A stretch of DNA of 64,000 nucleotides, taken from positions 94,693-158,692 of the forward strand of contig NW_026251789.1 in the NCBI RefSeq assembly GCF_025024155.1, given 5' to 3'. The notes under the pieces were generated by a model. It did no database searches. It worked only from the letters and a program-made list of their open reading frames with translations, and was not told the DNA's origin. How positions within the stretch are numbered: the stretch's first letter is position 1; the number at the start of each line of letters is the position of its first letter. Origin of the DNA: Gamsiella multidivaricata (taxonomy: Eukaryota > Mortierellomycota > Mortierellomycetes > Mortierellales > Mortierellaceae). The translations under genes were made by a program, and so were the position numbers. Positions 35,605-47,687 of this stretch are shown here, in pieces.

Positions 35605-37104
35605 CTATGCCTCCTCCTCTTTGGCCGCGATCTCACGTCCAACACGATGAACCGTCTTCAAGAACACCTCCATGGCCTCAACTGGAACCTGCTGCATAAT
35701 CCCATGCCCCAAATTCGCAATATACCTTCTTGAACTTCCAAACTCCCTCACCATCCTCTCGGTCTCCCTCTCAATTGCCTCCTCGCCACCCAACAACACG
35801 CCCGGATCCAAATTGCCCTGCAACGTCACTCGTCCCTTTGTCACAGTCCTTGCATAGCTGGGACTCACAGTCCAGTCCAAGGAGATGGTGTCGTATCCAA
35901 TGTCGGAGAGCGACTCGATGGCGTACCAGGCGCCCTTCGCAAAGACTGTCATGGGCACGGCGGCATCGTTGATGTCGAGTTCGGATTTGACGCGCTGGGC
36001 GATTTGTTTGAGATATGGAAGGGAAAACTGTTCAAAGTCCTGGGGGCTTAACTCTCCAGCCCACGATTCGAACACTTGCAGCATCTGTAATGACCCATAG
36101 TATGGAAAAGCAAGTGTTAATGAGTAAAGTGAAGGCATATTTTCTGTAATATATGAAGCAGATTGTAGTTTTTTTTTTTTTTTTTTTTTTTTTACCTGAG
36201 CACCGGCGTGGACCTGGCCAACAAGGAAATCAACACAAACATCTGTGATTCTCTGCAACAAAACGTGGCTCTCCTCCGGGTACTGGAAGATCCAAGACTT
36301 GACCCTCGCCCACTGCTTACTGCTACCGCCCTCCACCATATATGACTAAACAGCATGTTATACCCAGAATGCCATCGCATTAGTACAACATCTAGCCGAA
36401 TGCATTTGTGCGACTTCGCGCCAAATAAATAAGACCAACAAAGATCTCTCTCTTACCATCAAAGTCCAAGGTCCGCCAACAAATCCAATGAGAGGCACCC
36501 GTCCCTCCAACCTATGTCTCGTCAGCGTAATCGCATCAAACGCATACCCAAGTTCCTGGTGCACATCCACCTTCTTTCTCAACCGTCTCATATCCTCGGG
36601 CGTCACTAACGGGTTCGGCACCTGGGGACCCTTGCCAGGCACCATGTCGACCTGCAGACCCATCGCTTGAGGGATTACCAGGATATCCGAAAAGATGATG
36701 GCTGCATCAAGGAGACCTTCGTAACGTTCGATGGGTTGGAGGGTCACTTTGGCGGCCAGTTCGGGGGTCCTGCAGATCTCGAAAAAGTCGTGGTGTTCGC
36801 GGACCTTGCGGAACTCTATTGGCCAATAAGAACAAGACAGTTTGAGTGAAAATCTTTCTTGCTCTTCGTGGAAAGCTGACTGGGGCGCGCCCAAAGAGAT
36901 CCGCCACAAAGTTGATCCCCATGGCTTTCATTCACCCATTCGTAAATTTGAATCTCGAGGCGCTCATTCAAGTAGACACAAGTGCTCACCAGGAAGATAG
37001 CGGCCGGCCTGACGCATGACCCAGACGGGTACTCGCTCAGTCTTTTCACCACGAGCAGCTCTTAGGAGGAGGTCGTTCTTCAAAGGAGGAAAGTCCCGTG
37101 CCAT
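35605..37104 (-). CDS. HEM12: Uroporphyrinogen decarboxylase
   Basis: Cytosolic enzyme of heme synthesis that removes four acetate carboxyls from uroporphyrinogen III to give coproporphyrinogen III. Four exons, 37104-36990, 36815-36457, 36345-36196 and 36084-35605, give 367 residues (yeast Hem12 has 362). [36 protein letters not shown] opens the protein, with the arginine-rich substrate motif split by intron 1. [29 protein letters not shown] and [10 protein letters not shown] follow, as does the C-terminal NLGHGI. The ATG at 37104 starts just before the conserved N-terminus. An in-frame ATG at 37272 would add 56 residues with a hydrophobic segment. A poly-T tract lies in intron 3. Confidence 0.95.
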
Positions 37105-37607
37105 GGTGATCCTGCTGTTGGGGTGTGCGCAGCCATGGGAGTGCAAGTCAGATTGCTTGAACCACGGGTACTGCTTGGGAAGGACGAAGGCGGCGGTTTG
37201 TCCAGGAGAGCTGAGAATCAAGACCAGCGATACAAGGACAATGGTTGCGAGCCATTGAGGTGTGTAGGCCATGTTGTATGAAGAATAAAAAGTAAGGAGA
37301 GTGAAGTATGTTGTTGAAGAAGGAAGCACTGAGGCCTTCCTTTTATACGGCGAGAGGTTCTGTAGTCAGAAAGGAAGCATTATACGAAGAAGACGCGAAG
37401 TACAAAAAAGCGCGATTCAGTCCTATCGCTCAATCAAAGTTTTTTCTTTTCTTTCTAGCGACACTCACACACCAGGGGAAAAATAGACGTGGAAGTAACA
37501 ATTACGTGAAAGAAGAGTACGAGACACAAACAAAAATAATAGGAAAAACTAGACGAAGAACCGAAGAACACAGGGAAGCAGGGAGGGGATAAAGAGCTTG
37601 AAAAGTG

Positions 37608-40282
37608 TCACTTCCTGAGGACAGTACAGACCAGGGCAAGACACATGCCTAGGCCAACACCAATGCCTCCTGCCAACACAACCCGGTCCAGACCTGACAC
37701 CAGAGGAATCGATCCTCCAATGCCTCCTAGACCTGTACTATTCCTACTGCCGTTGATGATGCTGCCGTTGCTGCTGCCGTTCTCTGAAGGAGAAACCATG
37801 ACAGACAAGCGAATCAGTAGCCATCGGTTGCGGAAGGCCATCCGTACTGCATCCACCACGTCTGAGTCTTGCAGAAGCAACACCTGATCATTCTCCTCGT
37901 CGCAATAGCTCAGGGTCACTCCTCTGCCCTTGGCCTGTCCTCCCGACTCCATCTTGTCCGCAACCTTCTCGTACAACTCCTTGTACGAGCGGCTGCTCGA
38001 CATAAACCGGTGCATTTGTCCCGTCTGGCTCTTGAACTTGAACACGAACTCCGGATCAATGTCAACCGGACTTGTAGATATTGGCGACATTGGCGACGAT
38101 AATCCCTTGCCTGGCTCTCCTGCTCGACTGCTCAGCGCAGATCCGACCTTGATCCCTGATCCTATCATACCGACTGTTCCATAGTGCAGCTCAGAGGCCG
38201 GGACCATCACTGATCGACCGTCCGACGCGGAGATATCTGATCCAGTGTCCTCTCTATTAAAACTCGATTCCCAAAAGTTATTCCATACAGGTCCCTCAGA
38301 CGAGCAGTCGCTTTGGATCGTGTTCATTTGACGCAGCATTGCGAGCGAGACTTGGAGTACATCGACCAAACCAGCCATATGGCCTAACTCATCCACGACT
38401 GGCAGGTGTAAATAGTGGTTGTCGTGCATCTTTTTTAGCGCGCCTAGGATAGTCATGCTAGGCTTGACTGTATCAGGATGATGTGTCATCACCCGAATAA
38501 TTGAAGTCCTGTCTGGCTCCAATCCTGCAGCCAGTACTCTAACCACAATATCCTTTGGAATAATATGAACAATGAGGTCCATTAATTAGCGAATGAACAA
38601 AGACCGCATACTCAAAACAGTGGTATGAATATGAAGATGTACTTTGGTGGTGAAGATGCCTGCAATGCGGCCGTCTTCCACGATTAGACTGGCAGTAGCA
38701 TGGACTTGCTTCATTATCCTGGATGCTTCCCGAACTGTCGTCCTAGCTCGGATCTCGGCCACTCCGTGGTTTTCATCCAGAATGACATTCAGACCTGGAG
38801 ATGCCATTCTGTCTCTCATCTATAGACGTAGTTAAAGAAAAAAAAAAAAAAAAAAAAAAAGCATGTAGATGCGAATTAGCAAAATGCACAAGCTCCGAAT
38901 GATATGTAACTCCAGTATCCCAAGCCAACAGTGGGCATGCATCTATTGAAGGCGAACGAGGGAGATGCTTACAATGTCAACGTAGCTACGTAGTTCTGGA
39001 TTGGCAGTCTGCGCCCATTTTTCTTGCATACCTTCAAGGGCTTCGACCAGCTGCCTCGACGATCTGTGGGCCTTCTCCAGCTTCTCCAATGCCTCGTAAA
39101 GACATCTGGTGATATCCAGCAGCCCAACGATATCACCTTTACACAAAAATCAAAGTCGTTAATACCTCTGGCTGTACATTATATTAATCTTTCTATTGCT
39201 TTAGACCAGTTTCCTTACCTTCAGCGTTCAAGCATGGCAGATGGCGAAAGCCTCCACTGGTCATCTTATTTAATGCCTCTGTGGCATTTGTATCTGTGGT
39301 GACGCAGAATGGGTTCTGCACACCAGAAAGATATACAAAATCACTGTCAGCATCATGTTCATGTCAACGCATTTAGCCTATACACATATGCGAGAAAGAC
39401 AGTAATATAATAGATACCCTGGTCATGACTTGCGAAATCAATGTGATGTGGATGTTTAACCCCTCTGCGACCACCCGGAAAGCCAGGTCCTTATCAGTTA
39501 TGATTCCAACAAGTGTAGAGTCGTGGTCAATCACCAACACCGCGTCCGCCCTGCAATGTAAAATTAAGTTATTAATGTTATTAGTCTAATAAACAACTTT
39601 TGATAGAGGGGATCGTAAACAAACACGGCACATGCACATAGCACATGTATTCGTGTACTCTGCACTCTACCTTTTTGCCGCCATAATTCTAAAAAATGAG
39701 GATGTCAAGAAAATAAACAACAGCGTGTTAACATTGTCGCGCGTGTCTAGGTCAGGGAGTATGAACACAAGGACAAGACAATATTACGCATTCCCTCCTT
39801 TCGGTCTTCGCTTCGTCGTAAAGCCACCGTATCCTTCATCCTTGCTTATGCAGCGTCTCATTTTTACCTTGCAGCATCCACTACCATCGCTGAATCGAGA
39901 AGAGTCAGTGCTTGAGACGGTCTACGAGAATGAAAAAGCATAAAAAGATCGACCATTACTATAATGACTATATATCAATGTCATGAGTTGATCTAATTCC
40001 TGCTTGACATGCTTACCGGAGTGACCCCACAGTGCCTTGGACAGGCTTTGTGGACCTATGTGCCCGTGTCGAGGGTTTCTTGCGTCCAAGTTCTTGGTTC
40101 AGTTTCTTACGTATGACATTGTCCTTCCTGACCTGTCTCCTCCTGGCCATTTCTGAGGACGATGTGGTTTCTCTCTTGTTGTCGCTGTTGTTGTTGTTAA
40201 GCGAAATCTGCTTCAGGCCGTAGGTGCTCCCGGCAGTTGAACCGGGATTAGGTGTTCTCTGATATCCTGCGTTCCTGAGCAT
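37608..40282 (-). CDS. CBS-domain and PB1-domain protein with C-terminal membrane anchor (Mug70-like)
   Basis: Seven exons, 40282-40017, 39921-39868, 39550-39418, 39315-39219, 39136-38973, 38819-38643 and 38552-37608, give 611 residues. A basic, disordered N-terminus is followed by four CBS motifs. The first has ADAVLVIDHDSTLVGIITDKD and VMTR; the second has GGFRHLPCLNAEGDIVGLLDI. The third has ASLIVEDGRIAGIFTTKD and VMTHHPDTV; the fourth has HLPVVDELGHMAGLVDVL. A PB1 domain follows (FKFKSQTGQMHRF to LSYCDEENDQVLLLQDSDVVDAV). A hydrophobic C-terminal helix (GGIGVGLGMCLALVCTVL) suggests tail anchoring. This order matches S. pombe Mug70 and relatives; CBS pairs usually bind adenosine nucleotides. 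The exact role is unknown. Intron 5 holds an A24 tract. Confidence 0.88.
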
Positions 40283-40494
40283 AAGAATGTTGCGCGCCTT
40301 GAAATAATTCTTAGTTGCTGAACGAACGAATGATTGGATGAGTAAGGAATGAGTGAAGAAGCCCAACAGAAAGAAAGGAGGGAAAGAGAGAAGGGGAGGA
40401 CAAGGCAGCCCTCCTTGTTTATGTCCCCCTTGCACTGCTGCTGTTGCTCTTGTTGATATGCAATCTAGGATCACATGACACTCAGTCGCGCATT

Positions 40495-41473
40495 TTGCGC
40501 GCAATGTTCTAAGTCTTGGACGCACCTTGGCGGATAAGGCGAGGAAAAAGTGGTTGCGCGACATGGAGGAGGCAATCAAGGATGGTCGACAATTCACACA
40601 CATCGAACTGAGTTTTACCCCGTGCGAGCTAGACACCCTTTGGTGGAGTCTGCGTGAGATCCGGGAAGTGGAGATGATGGTGGATACGCGGGGTGATGAC
40701 TGGATAAGGCTGTTGGAGGAGTGGCGAGACAGGGACAGTGGTGACGAGGACAGAGGGAGTGTCCACGAGGAGGAGGAAGAAGGAGTGGGCAGTCAAGAAA
40801 ACGTACAGCAAGCAGCACCGCCCACCAGACTCTGGACAGCGACGAAGATATATCACGGACTCGTACCAAAGCCCCTGACAACGGATTGGGCACTGCTCTT
40901 GAAGACGTCGAAGAGTATCGTGGCTTACCCGGTTGGACGCTTTGTAGAACGAGTCGAGGCTTTCTGCCGAGAGGAGCTATGAAAAGAGCGATGTAGTGCC
41001 ATAGTGGCATGGGAAAAATCCAAGGGCATATGCGCGAGGATGAAGAAAGCCGGGGTCCAGGTAGGAGGTGAGGCCCAGGGCTTTGTGAGACAACAGTCCC
41101 AAAGGAAGTTACGACGGCGGCGAGAAGAAGAGCAGACAGCCGCCTAGTGGACCATCTCCAGGGAAAGGTGGTGTTGAACGAGGTGGAGAGAGGAAGGAGG
41201 ATAAAACTCATATTGGCTGGTGATCTTGACTAGAAGAGGACCCATCGGACCCGACAGGTTGCGTAGCGGTTATGGGCCCCGGCTCAAGTATTAGGAACCA
41301 TGCGACTCAGAATGTGCATCATGGGTATTTGATTCCTCATTTTACATAGTTTAGTAGAGGCCTTCTGTTAGCTATCTTTAGGTAACTATCGGCCGACTGA
41401 CAAAGCCGAGGCTTGGACAATGCAGCTTGGCGTCAATAAAGAAAAAAAAAAAAAAGAAAACTTGCGTGCAATG
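40495..41473 (+). mobile_element. 5'-truncated, decayed LINE copy (plus strand) upstream of the CBS/PB1 gene
   Basis: An open frame at 40527-40982 plus continuing sequence to about 41146 encodes the same C-terminal LINE region as at 1.7-3.9 kb. It has KIYHGLVPKPLTTDWALLLK and GRFVERVEAF, then a stop at 40980-40982, then CSAIVAWEKSKGI. A poly(A)-like tail (AATAAAG then A-rich) ends near 41460. TTGCGCGCAATG at 40495-40506 and TTGCGTGCAATG at 41462-41473 (11 of 12) flank the copy and are read as its target-site duplication. The insertion lies about 210 bp upstream of the CBS/PB1 start codon. Confidence 0.75.
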
Positions 41474-41625
41474 GTTGTATGTTTGAAGAAAAAGAATAGG
41501 TACAGTTGTTTTTATATTTTTGTAACATTCGCCAATATAAACCTCCATAAGGGTTTGATAGTCCCTCTACACCCTGCGCGCATGGATGCTGCCATCGTTT
41601 ACTGTAAAGATTGGCAGTTTGTTGA

Positions 41626-44600
41626 TTAATCATCCTCGTCCATTGTAGGCAACTCCGAAGGCTTGACCAAACCTGGGATCCTAAGCGCCGCTTCCCTCTC
41701 CATCTTGCGCTTCGTCTCCTGTTCTGCCTCACGTTCGTCCAAAAACAACTCGTTTCGCTCGTTCTCCGATGCCCCAAATTCTGTCAGCTGGATCAAGAAG
41801 TCGCGCAAATGGAGCTTGAACCTGTTCGCATCCCGGTTCGTCTCAAACAATGCTAATGTAAATGTCCGGATTTGAGATCTATCGAAACGAACAAAGAAAC
41901 CAAACGACGAAAAGATGAATACCATGAAATACAAACACATCGGAGACAGAGCAACAACCTATTTATCAAAGAAGCAAAGGGGCACTCAACACTTACGGCT
42001 GCAGGTGAGGGAAGGCGTTTTGAAGCAAGTTCATCATGTATTCCCGTAAGAATTGGCCGTTCGTCATGTTAGGATCAGTCACTTGAGCAGGAGTAAACAA
42101 CGGTGCCTGAACAGCCCCCGACTCAACCAAGAAGAACATGCGCGCTAAAAGTTGGCTTTGGAACTTGAAGCCTATCAACGCAGAACGCAAGATATCGCAT
42201 ACAAATCAGTATCTCATACACAGTATCATTTCGTCGAGATCCTTGCTTCATAATAGGGGTTCATAGTCATACCACTCTTATGGTTGTTGTCTGTCAGGAC
42301 AAAGAAAATGTCGTTGAGGAGGTTCAAGAAGTAGGCTTGGTAAAACTGGTTGGCAATAACTGGGTCGCTGGCTGTGAAGTTGTTGATGATATCCAGGCAA
42401 ATCGACAATCCCATATCGGCAATATCACGCATCGTGTGCTTGAAAGCCCAAACCACACTATCCATGATCAAACGAAGCTGCGCAGGAGGGAGTTTCATAA
42501 GAGCTATTCGTTTCAAGTAGACACGTAGATAGTGTCAGCAATCGAAGTGGATATAAAAAAGTACAGGCAATACAGAATGGAGACGGTATTGATTGCGTTA
42601 CCTGGGAAACAGCTTTGGCTGATCGCACGCACCAGCTTGAAGAATCCAACACGGTGATCTGGGTATTCGGCAAAGTCCTTGTTGATCATGTTCAGAGTCA
42701 CATCAAACACTGACTCCAGGATTAATGGAATCTTGTCGTTCAACAGAGACTACCATATTAGACAACACCAGACGAACTATGGTTAGTAAATGTGCATAGC
42801 TCTTTCGCGTTGTGCCATATCTCTAGGTAGGCGAGATATATCGTCCAAATATACTGGAAAACAAATGTACATAGTGGCGAAGAAATGGGGTCATGCTTAC
42901 TCCAAGCTTAGTGACAATCGTGCTCATCACGCTGAGAACCTCAGCATCGCGTGCGGGTTCGACATTACGCTGGTAGTCTCCCAACACGGCTTCGAGGACT
43001 CCGGGGATGATCTTCTGAGTCACTTCGGTTAGGTCATCAGCCTTGTTGACATAGGTCTCGATGAGACGAAGGATCTCCTTCTTCACTGTGCGCATCTGAC
43101 GGACACGAGGGGTACGGAGCGCAACAGGCCCCTGCTTGACCACGCTTTCAGAGATCAATTGGCTCACTGCCTTATACACACCCAACAAATCCAGGTAAAT
43201 GCGTCCGAGCTGTGAAAAGTATCCTGCTCCGATAGAACCGCACGCAGCAACGTTCGTCTTCAAAACGCTGGCTAGAACCTTCAAGTTCTCGGTGTTGTCG
43301 AGGTTTTGCAGACTCTGGTTCGCTTGCTGCATGATGTTGTCCCACTATTCCACATGAAAGAGGAAAGGCCATAAGAAGAATCAGCATCAATGTTTAACGC
43401 TAACTCTGGTAGACAAGTAGTTCTTGGCAAAAGAGGAAAAGCAAAGAGCGTACATATTGGTTAGGGGATTGCATCGCCTTGGCAATCAAGCGTTCCTGTG
43501 CTGCACGGTTGGGTTGTGCTGAGATCATGTATCCGATGGCCTCGTAGAATGTGTGAATCTACATTTTTCAATCAACCACAGCATTGAGTGAGTGTCTTGA
43601 CTTCGTTACTTCTCAACTTTAAGCCTTGCGATTCTTAATTAGAGACTTACCTGAGCTGGAGAGAGGTCGCTTGTAATCTTGTCCAGAGTGTTGAGGATCT
43701 CGTCAATGAAGGGCATGACCTCTTGAGATTGTTGCAGGACAAAGTGGCGCCTGCACTTTTGTGAGATCTTGATAAATGTGTCGCAGGCCATGTCCTGAAC
43801 ACCATCGTGGGTCTCGTGCATAAACTCGAACAGCTTATTTACCACCGTCTTTAAGAACTTCCAGTGCGCTTTCAAGAAGCGTGGATATTGCCCAACAATG
43901 TACATGATATTTGAAGCAACGACTGCCTTGTTATCCTTGCCACGCTTCATTTCGCACAGTCCCAAGAGCTCCTTGATGACGGTAACCAAGAACCGCTTCT
44001 CAGCATCCTCATCTAATAAAGTGCAAAAGAGAGTATTGTGATTAGCATTGGGGCCCTGGAGACAAGAGCTAAATGAGTGACCAGCGCAGTCAATTTCACT
44101 TACTCATGGCACCCGAGATAGAACCAATGGCCCAGCACAGCTTGTTAAGGTTAGCCCAGGACCATTCGGAACCATCGACCTGCTTTGTCAACTTGTCGGA
44201 CATGATCTGCTCCGTGTTTACGCAGTCCAAATGCGTCAGATACACAAGAACCTCGCGCATGCTCTTGTACAACGTGATTGTGTCACTCTCCTTCATCACC
44301 TCGCGAACAATCTCTCCTTCGTCGTTCTCCACAATTAATACCTATAGTAATTAGACAAGTGATTCAGTCAAAGAAAACAAAAAGTATAAAAGAAGGTTGC
44401 ATCGTATTTGGCGACCATGACCCATACCTCCTCAGGCTTGACCATTCTCTCAATCATAACGACGCGAAGGCGAGCGAGGATTTCGGTGTAAAAGTTCTTG
44501 CGAAGAGCAACATTTCCTGCGGCCGATTGCATCATGCCGCCGGCGCCGAGGTTCAACAATGGAAGCTCCATGACAGGCAGCTGCTGAATCTCTTCGTAGA

Positions 44601-47055
44601 GCTCTGCCACCAGCTTGGTCCAGTATTCCAAGCAAATTTTGAAAATCTCGCGCTCATCCACCTGTGAAATCTTAAGCAGGTACTGATGGGCAACGAGGAG
44701 CACTTCCCTGTTCTGGGAATTCTCGACAAGCTATATGCATAGCATGGAAAAAGTAGGCGTCAGTGCGCTTTCAGGTTATGCTGCGGCGTAGAGAATCGGT
44801 CGTGAACGGATTCTCACCTTGAGATGTACTCCAAGAAATCCGGTAAGGAACAGTGCCAAGTTCTGGATGTATTGCTGATCATCATCTCCTGCATCCTCGT
44901 ACATCTGTGCGATATCTACAATAACAGCAACAATTACATTTAAATACATTTAATGATCACATTATCCTTATAACGGGTTAGATAACATATATGAATGAAT
45001 CACAAGAACATACCTCCGTCAATTGGAACGGTCTTAGCGACTGAAGTCATCACCATATTGAAGAGAACAACAAACTTGTCGTTGTAGTCAGCGGCAACCG
45101 ATAGCGATCCAATCTCCGTAAGGCATTTCAGAGTAACATTTCGGAACACTGGAACGTCCAGAAACTAAGAATGATTGGAATAAAGCAGTCAGCAAACATC
45201 TTAATGGCGCGACAAAAGTCAATAAGATTGAATGCTTCTATCCCTGATGCTTACTCTCGAGCGGAGGTTTGCCACGATGTTTGTCTCGAAAATGTATCCA
45301 AGTGGGATCCAGTTGAGGAAGCGAAGGAGTGTGTTCAATGTCGCCTTGATCAAGCTGGGCTTGTTGGCCTTCTCCAAGACTTCACTGCAAAGCTGGAAGA
45401 TTTCAGAGAATTCTCCACACATCGAGTTCTTCAGGTTTTTCGTTTTGACCTGGGTCATTTGCTCTGCAGAATAATCGAAAATCTCCTCGCTAGGGATGGT
45501 CAATGATAAAAACATAAGGATATCAGTAACTGTTGCACTGGACATCACCAGAGTATGCGATCAGGTCTGGGGGCATAGACTTGTTCATACATACCTCAGC
45601 AGCTTAAGAATCACCATGTTGTTTTCACACAAAGACAGGTTGGATTTACTGGACACAACGATCTCAGGAATGAAGCCAGGCCAGGCATGAGGCCATTCCT
45701 GCTTCAAGATCTACAAGGACACAGACATAGGATGGCGTTAAAGATAAGTATTGCTGTGTGAAAGACCAATTGGAAAATTGAACTAGGATCCCAAAGACGG
45801 TTATATCAATCATGCCATCAATCCAGAGTCGAAAAAGACGTACCTGGACAAGAACCATGTTCAGTTTGTTGATTAGCGTCCTCTCACGAATAAGCGTTGC
45901 CTCATCTGAGGATAACTTGACGATCAGTCCCACAGTGTAGTTACGAATGCCTATATGTCATAGCAAAAATAGCGATCGATAAATTTGTAAGAACAGGGCT
46001 GAAATGACGCTTATCATTAAGACAAAACAACTTTGCGATGAAAATACCTTGGCATTGTTCTGGTGGTAACAGCTTCCACCGCGTCTGAACCAATTTTTCC
46101 AAGATTGCCAGAGCCAAGAACTATTTAGCGAGGGCAATGCAGTGTGAGTGGTCTGAGAGCTCCTTTTGTTTATCGAACATGTCGCATTGTCCTGACAGCT
46201 GGCAGTGGTGGCGTATGTATACCTTGGTCTGGGAAACCTTTGAGTTGTCCAGAATCGCATCGACTCTCCTCCAAGCATCGGGATGTTCCTGGAACTGAGT
46301 CAAGACCTGCTGCGCGAGTTTGTGCTATAGATGAACCGACCAAGGAAGCGAGATTAGTAAAACGAGGGGAGGGCAAAAGGCAATGGGGAAAGATATGCAA
46401 TCTGCAACCCTCCACATCCGCGGCTCTGGGCGAAGGGGGCTGGTCGATCTTGAACATCCACAGCTAGTATGCTTTGACGCCAATGTTGGTTTTGTTGTTT
46501 TGGTTGTTGTTGTTGCCGCTGTTGCGACCCTTGCTGCTGCCGGCTGTTATTATTAAATTGTATCCAGACAGACGTTTTCCTGAGACTCATGCCCCATGAA
46601 ATGGACCCACTAGTTGCCGGAAGATATCAGAGGCAAGCCAAAAACAAGGTGTAGAGAGAGCCTTCCGAGATGTCGAGTTCTTAGCTGAAGTTGAGTGTGA
46701 CTTCACAGGGCAGCATGACTGATCAAGCACCAAACGAATGTCCTGCCGAAATAATGGAAGAACAGAAAGGGACTTACGTCTGGTCCAGTGCCAGAGAAGA
46801 ATGTCTGGACAACGCGATCAAGCAAGTCAATGTCCAGATCGCGGTTGAAGTCGAGAATGGCCTATGAATATGAATAAACAGAGTCCAAGAAGGTGATCCA
46901 ACGAAACGGTGGTTAATCCATTGTCTTAAGAACTTTTTCAGCCTGGCCAGCGACATGGTCAGGGTCCAGAGCATAGCATGGAGTGCAGCCCTGGACAAGG
47001 GCGCCTGGCCGTTATTGTTGAAGGAGCACTGTTGGGTGTTGTTCAATACCTCCAT
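41626..47055 (-). CDS. CRM1: Exportin-1 (CRM1), nuclear export receptor
   Basis: Karyopherin that exports leucine-rich NES proteins, U snRNAs and ribosomal subunits with Ran-GTP. About 18 exons span 5.4 kb. The first codes only Met-Glu (47055-47050) and joins [20 protein letters not shown] at 46861-46778. Next come [16 protein letters not shown] (46324-46223), [16 protein letters not shown] (46120-46048) and [10 protein letters not shown]. Then come [17 protein letters not shown] and [19 protein letters not shown]. The NES groove [17 protein letters not shown] (about 43930) keeps the cysteine that leptomycin B attacks. After [13 protein letters not shown] and AFPHLQP the protein ends [12 protein letters not shown]. 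Similarity to human CRM1 is continuous along the whole gene, with no missing block. Most introns are 50-150 bp; the 5' ones are longer. Confidence 0.95.
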
Positions 47056-47687
47056 GGTGTCGAAAGAGATGGGATCCCGAAAGTGTTTTGATGTTTTTAT
47101 TTTTCGCCAAGTGGAGGAGTAAGCGAAAAAAAAAAAAGGAAAAAAGAAAGGAAATGAAAACGAAGAATCGGATGAGGTATTTGGGAGGATGGAGAGCGAA
47201 GGGAAGGGGGAGAGAAAAGAAAAGAAAGAAGAGTGGGGAGTGAGGGACGAGGGAAAGACGCTTCTTTTGTAGAAACCACGAGAAAAAAAGGGAAAGGAGC
47301 GCAGGGGAACTTTTTTTTGGCCGGGGATCTGCCTGTCACCCAGTCTTTTGTTGATATTTTCATGCAAAGCGTTTAGTACGTTTTAACCCTTGTTCCTTCG
47401 TGCCTCAGCACCACCATGAGGCGGCAAACTTGGGAACAAACACCATTTCTGGACACTACTCGCCCATTCTTATGGTTATGGTCAGGTTGCCATGGTGCGA
47501 TGGACGATCAGGCTACGATTTGTTGCTCCGGGAAAAGAGCCAGTGGTTTGGGTTCGTCCTGGGGCCTGTGACTGCAATATCCCTCCTGGGAATCTTGGCC
47601 TGAAAATTATTTAGGTCCCAGTGGGGATTGAAGCTAAAAGCTACGATATAAGCGGCATCACGTTTATTTGTTCTCTAGCAAGATCCT
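47056..47687. promoter_or_regulatory. Upstream region of CRM1 / 3' region of Atg22-like gene
   Basis: No gene supported. An A/G-rich leader stretch at 47110-47300 on plus (T/C-rich on the coding strand) looks like the CRM1 5' leader. Confidence 0.4.
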
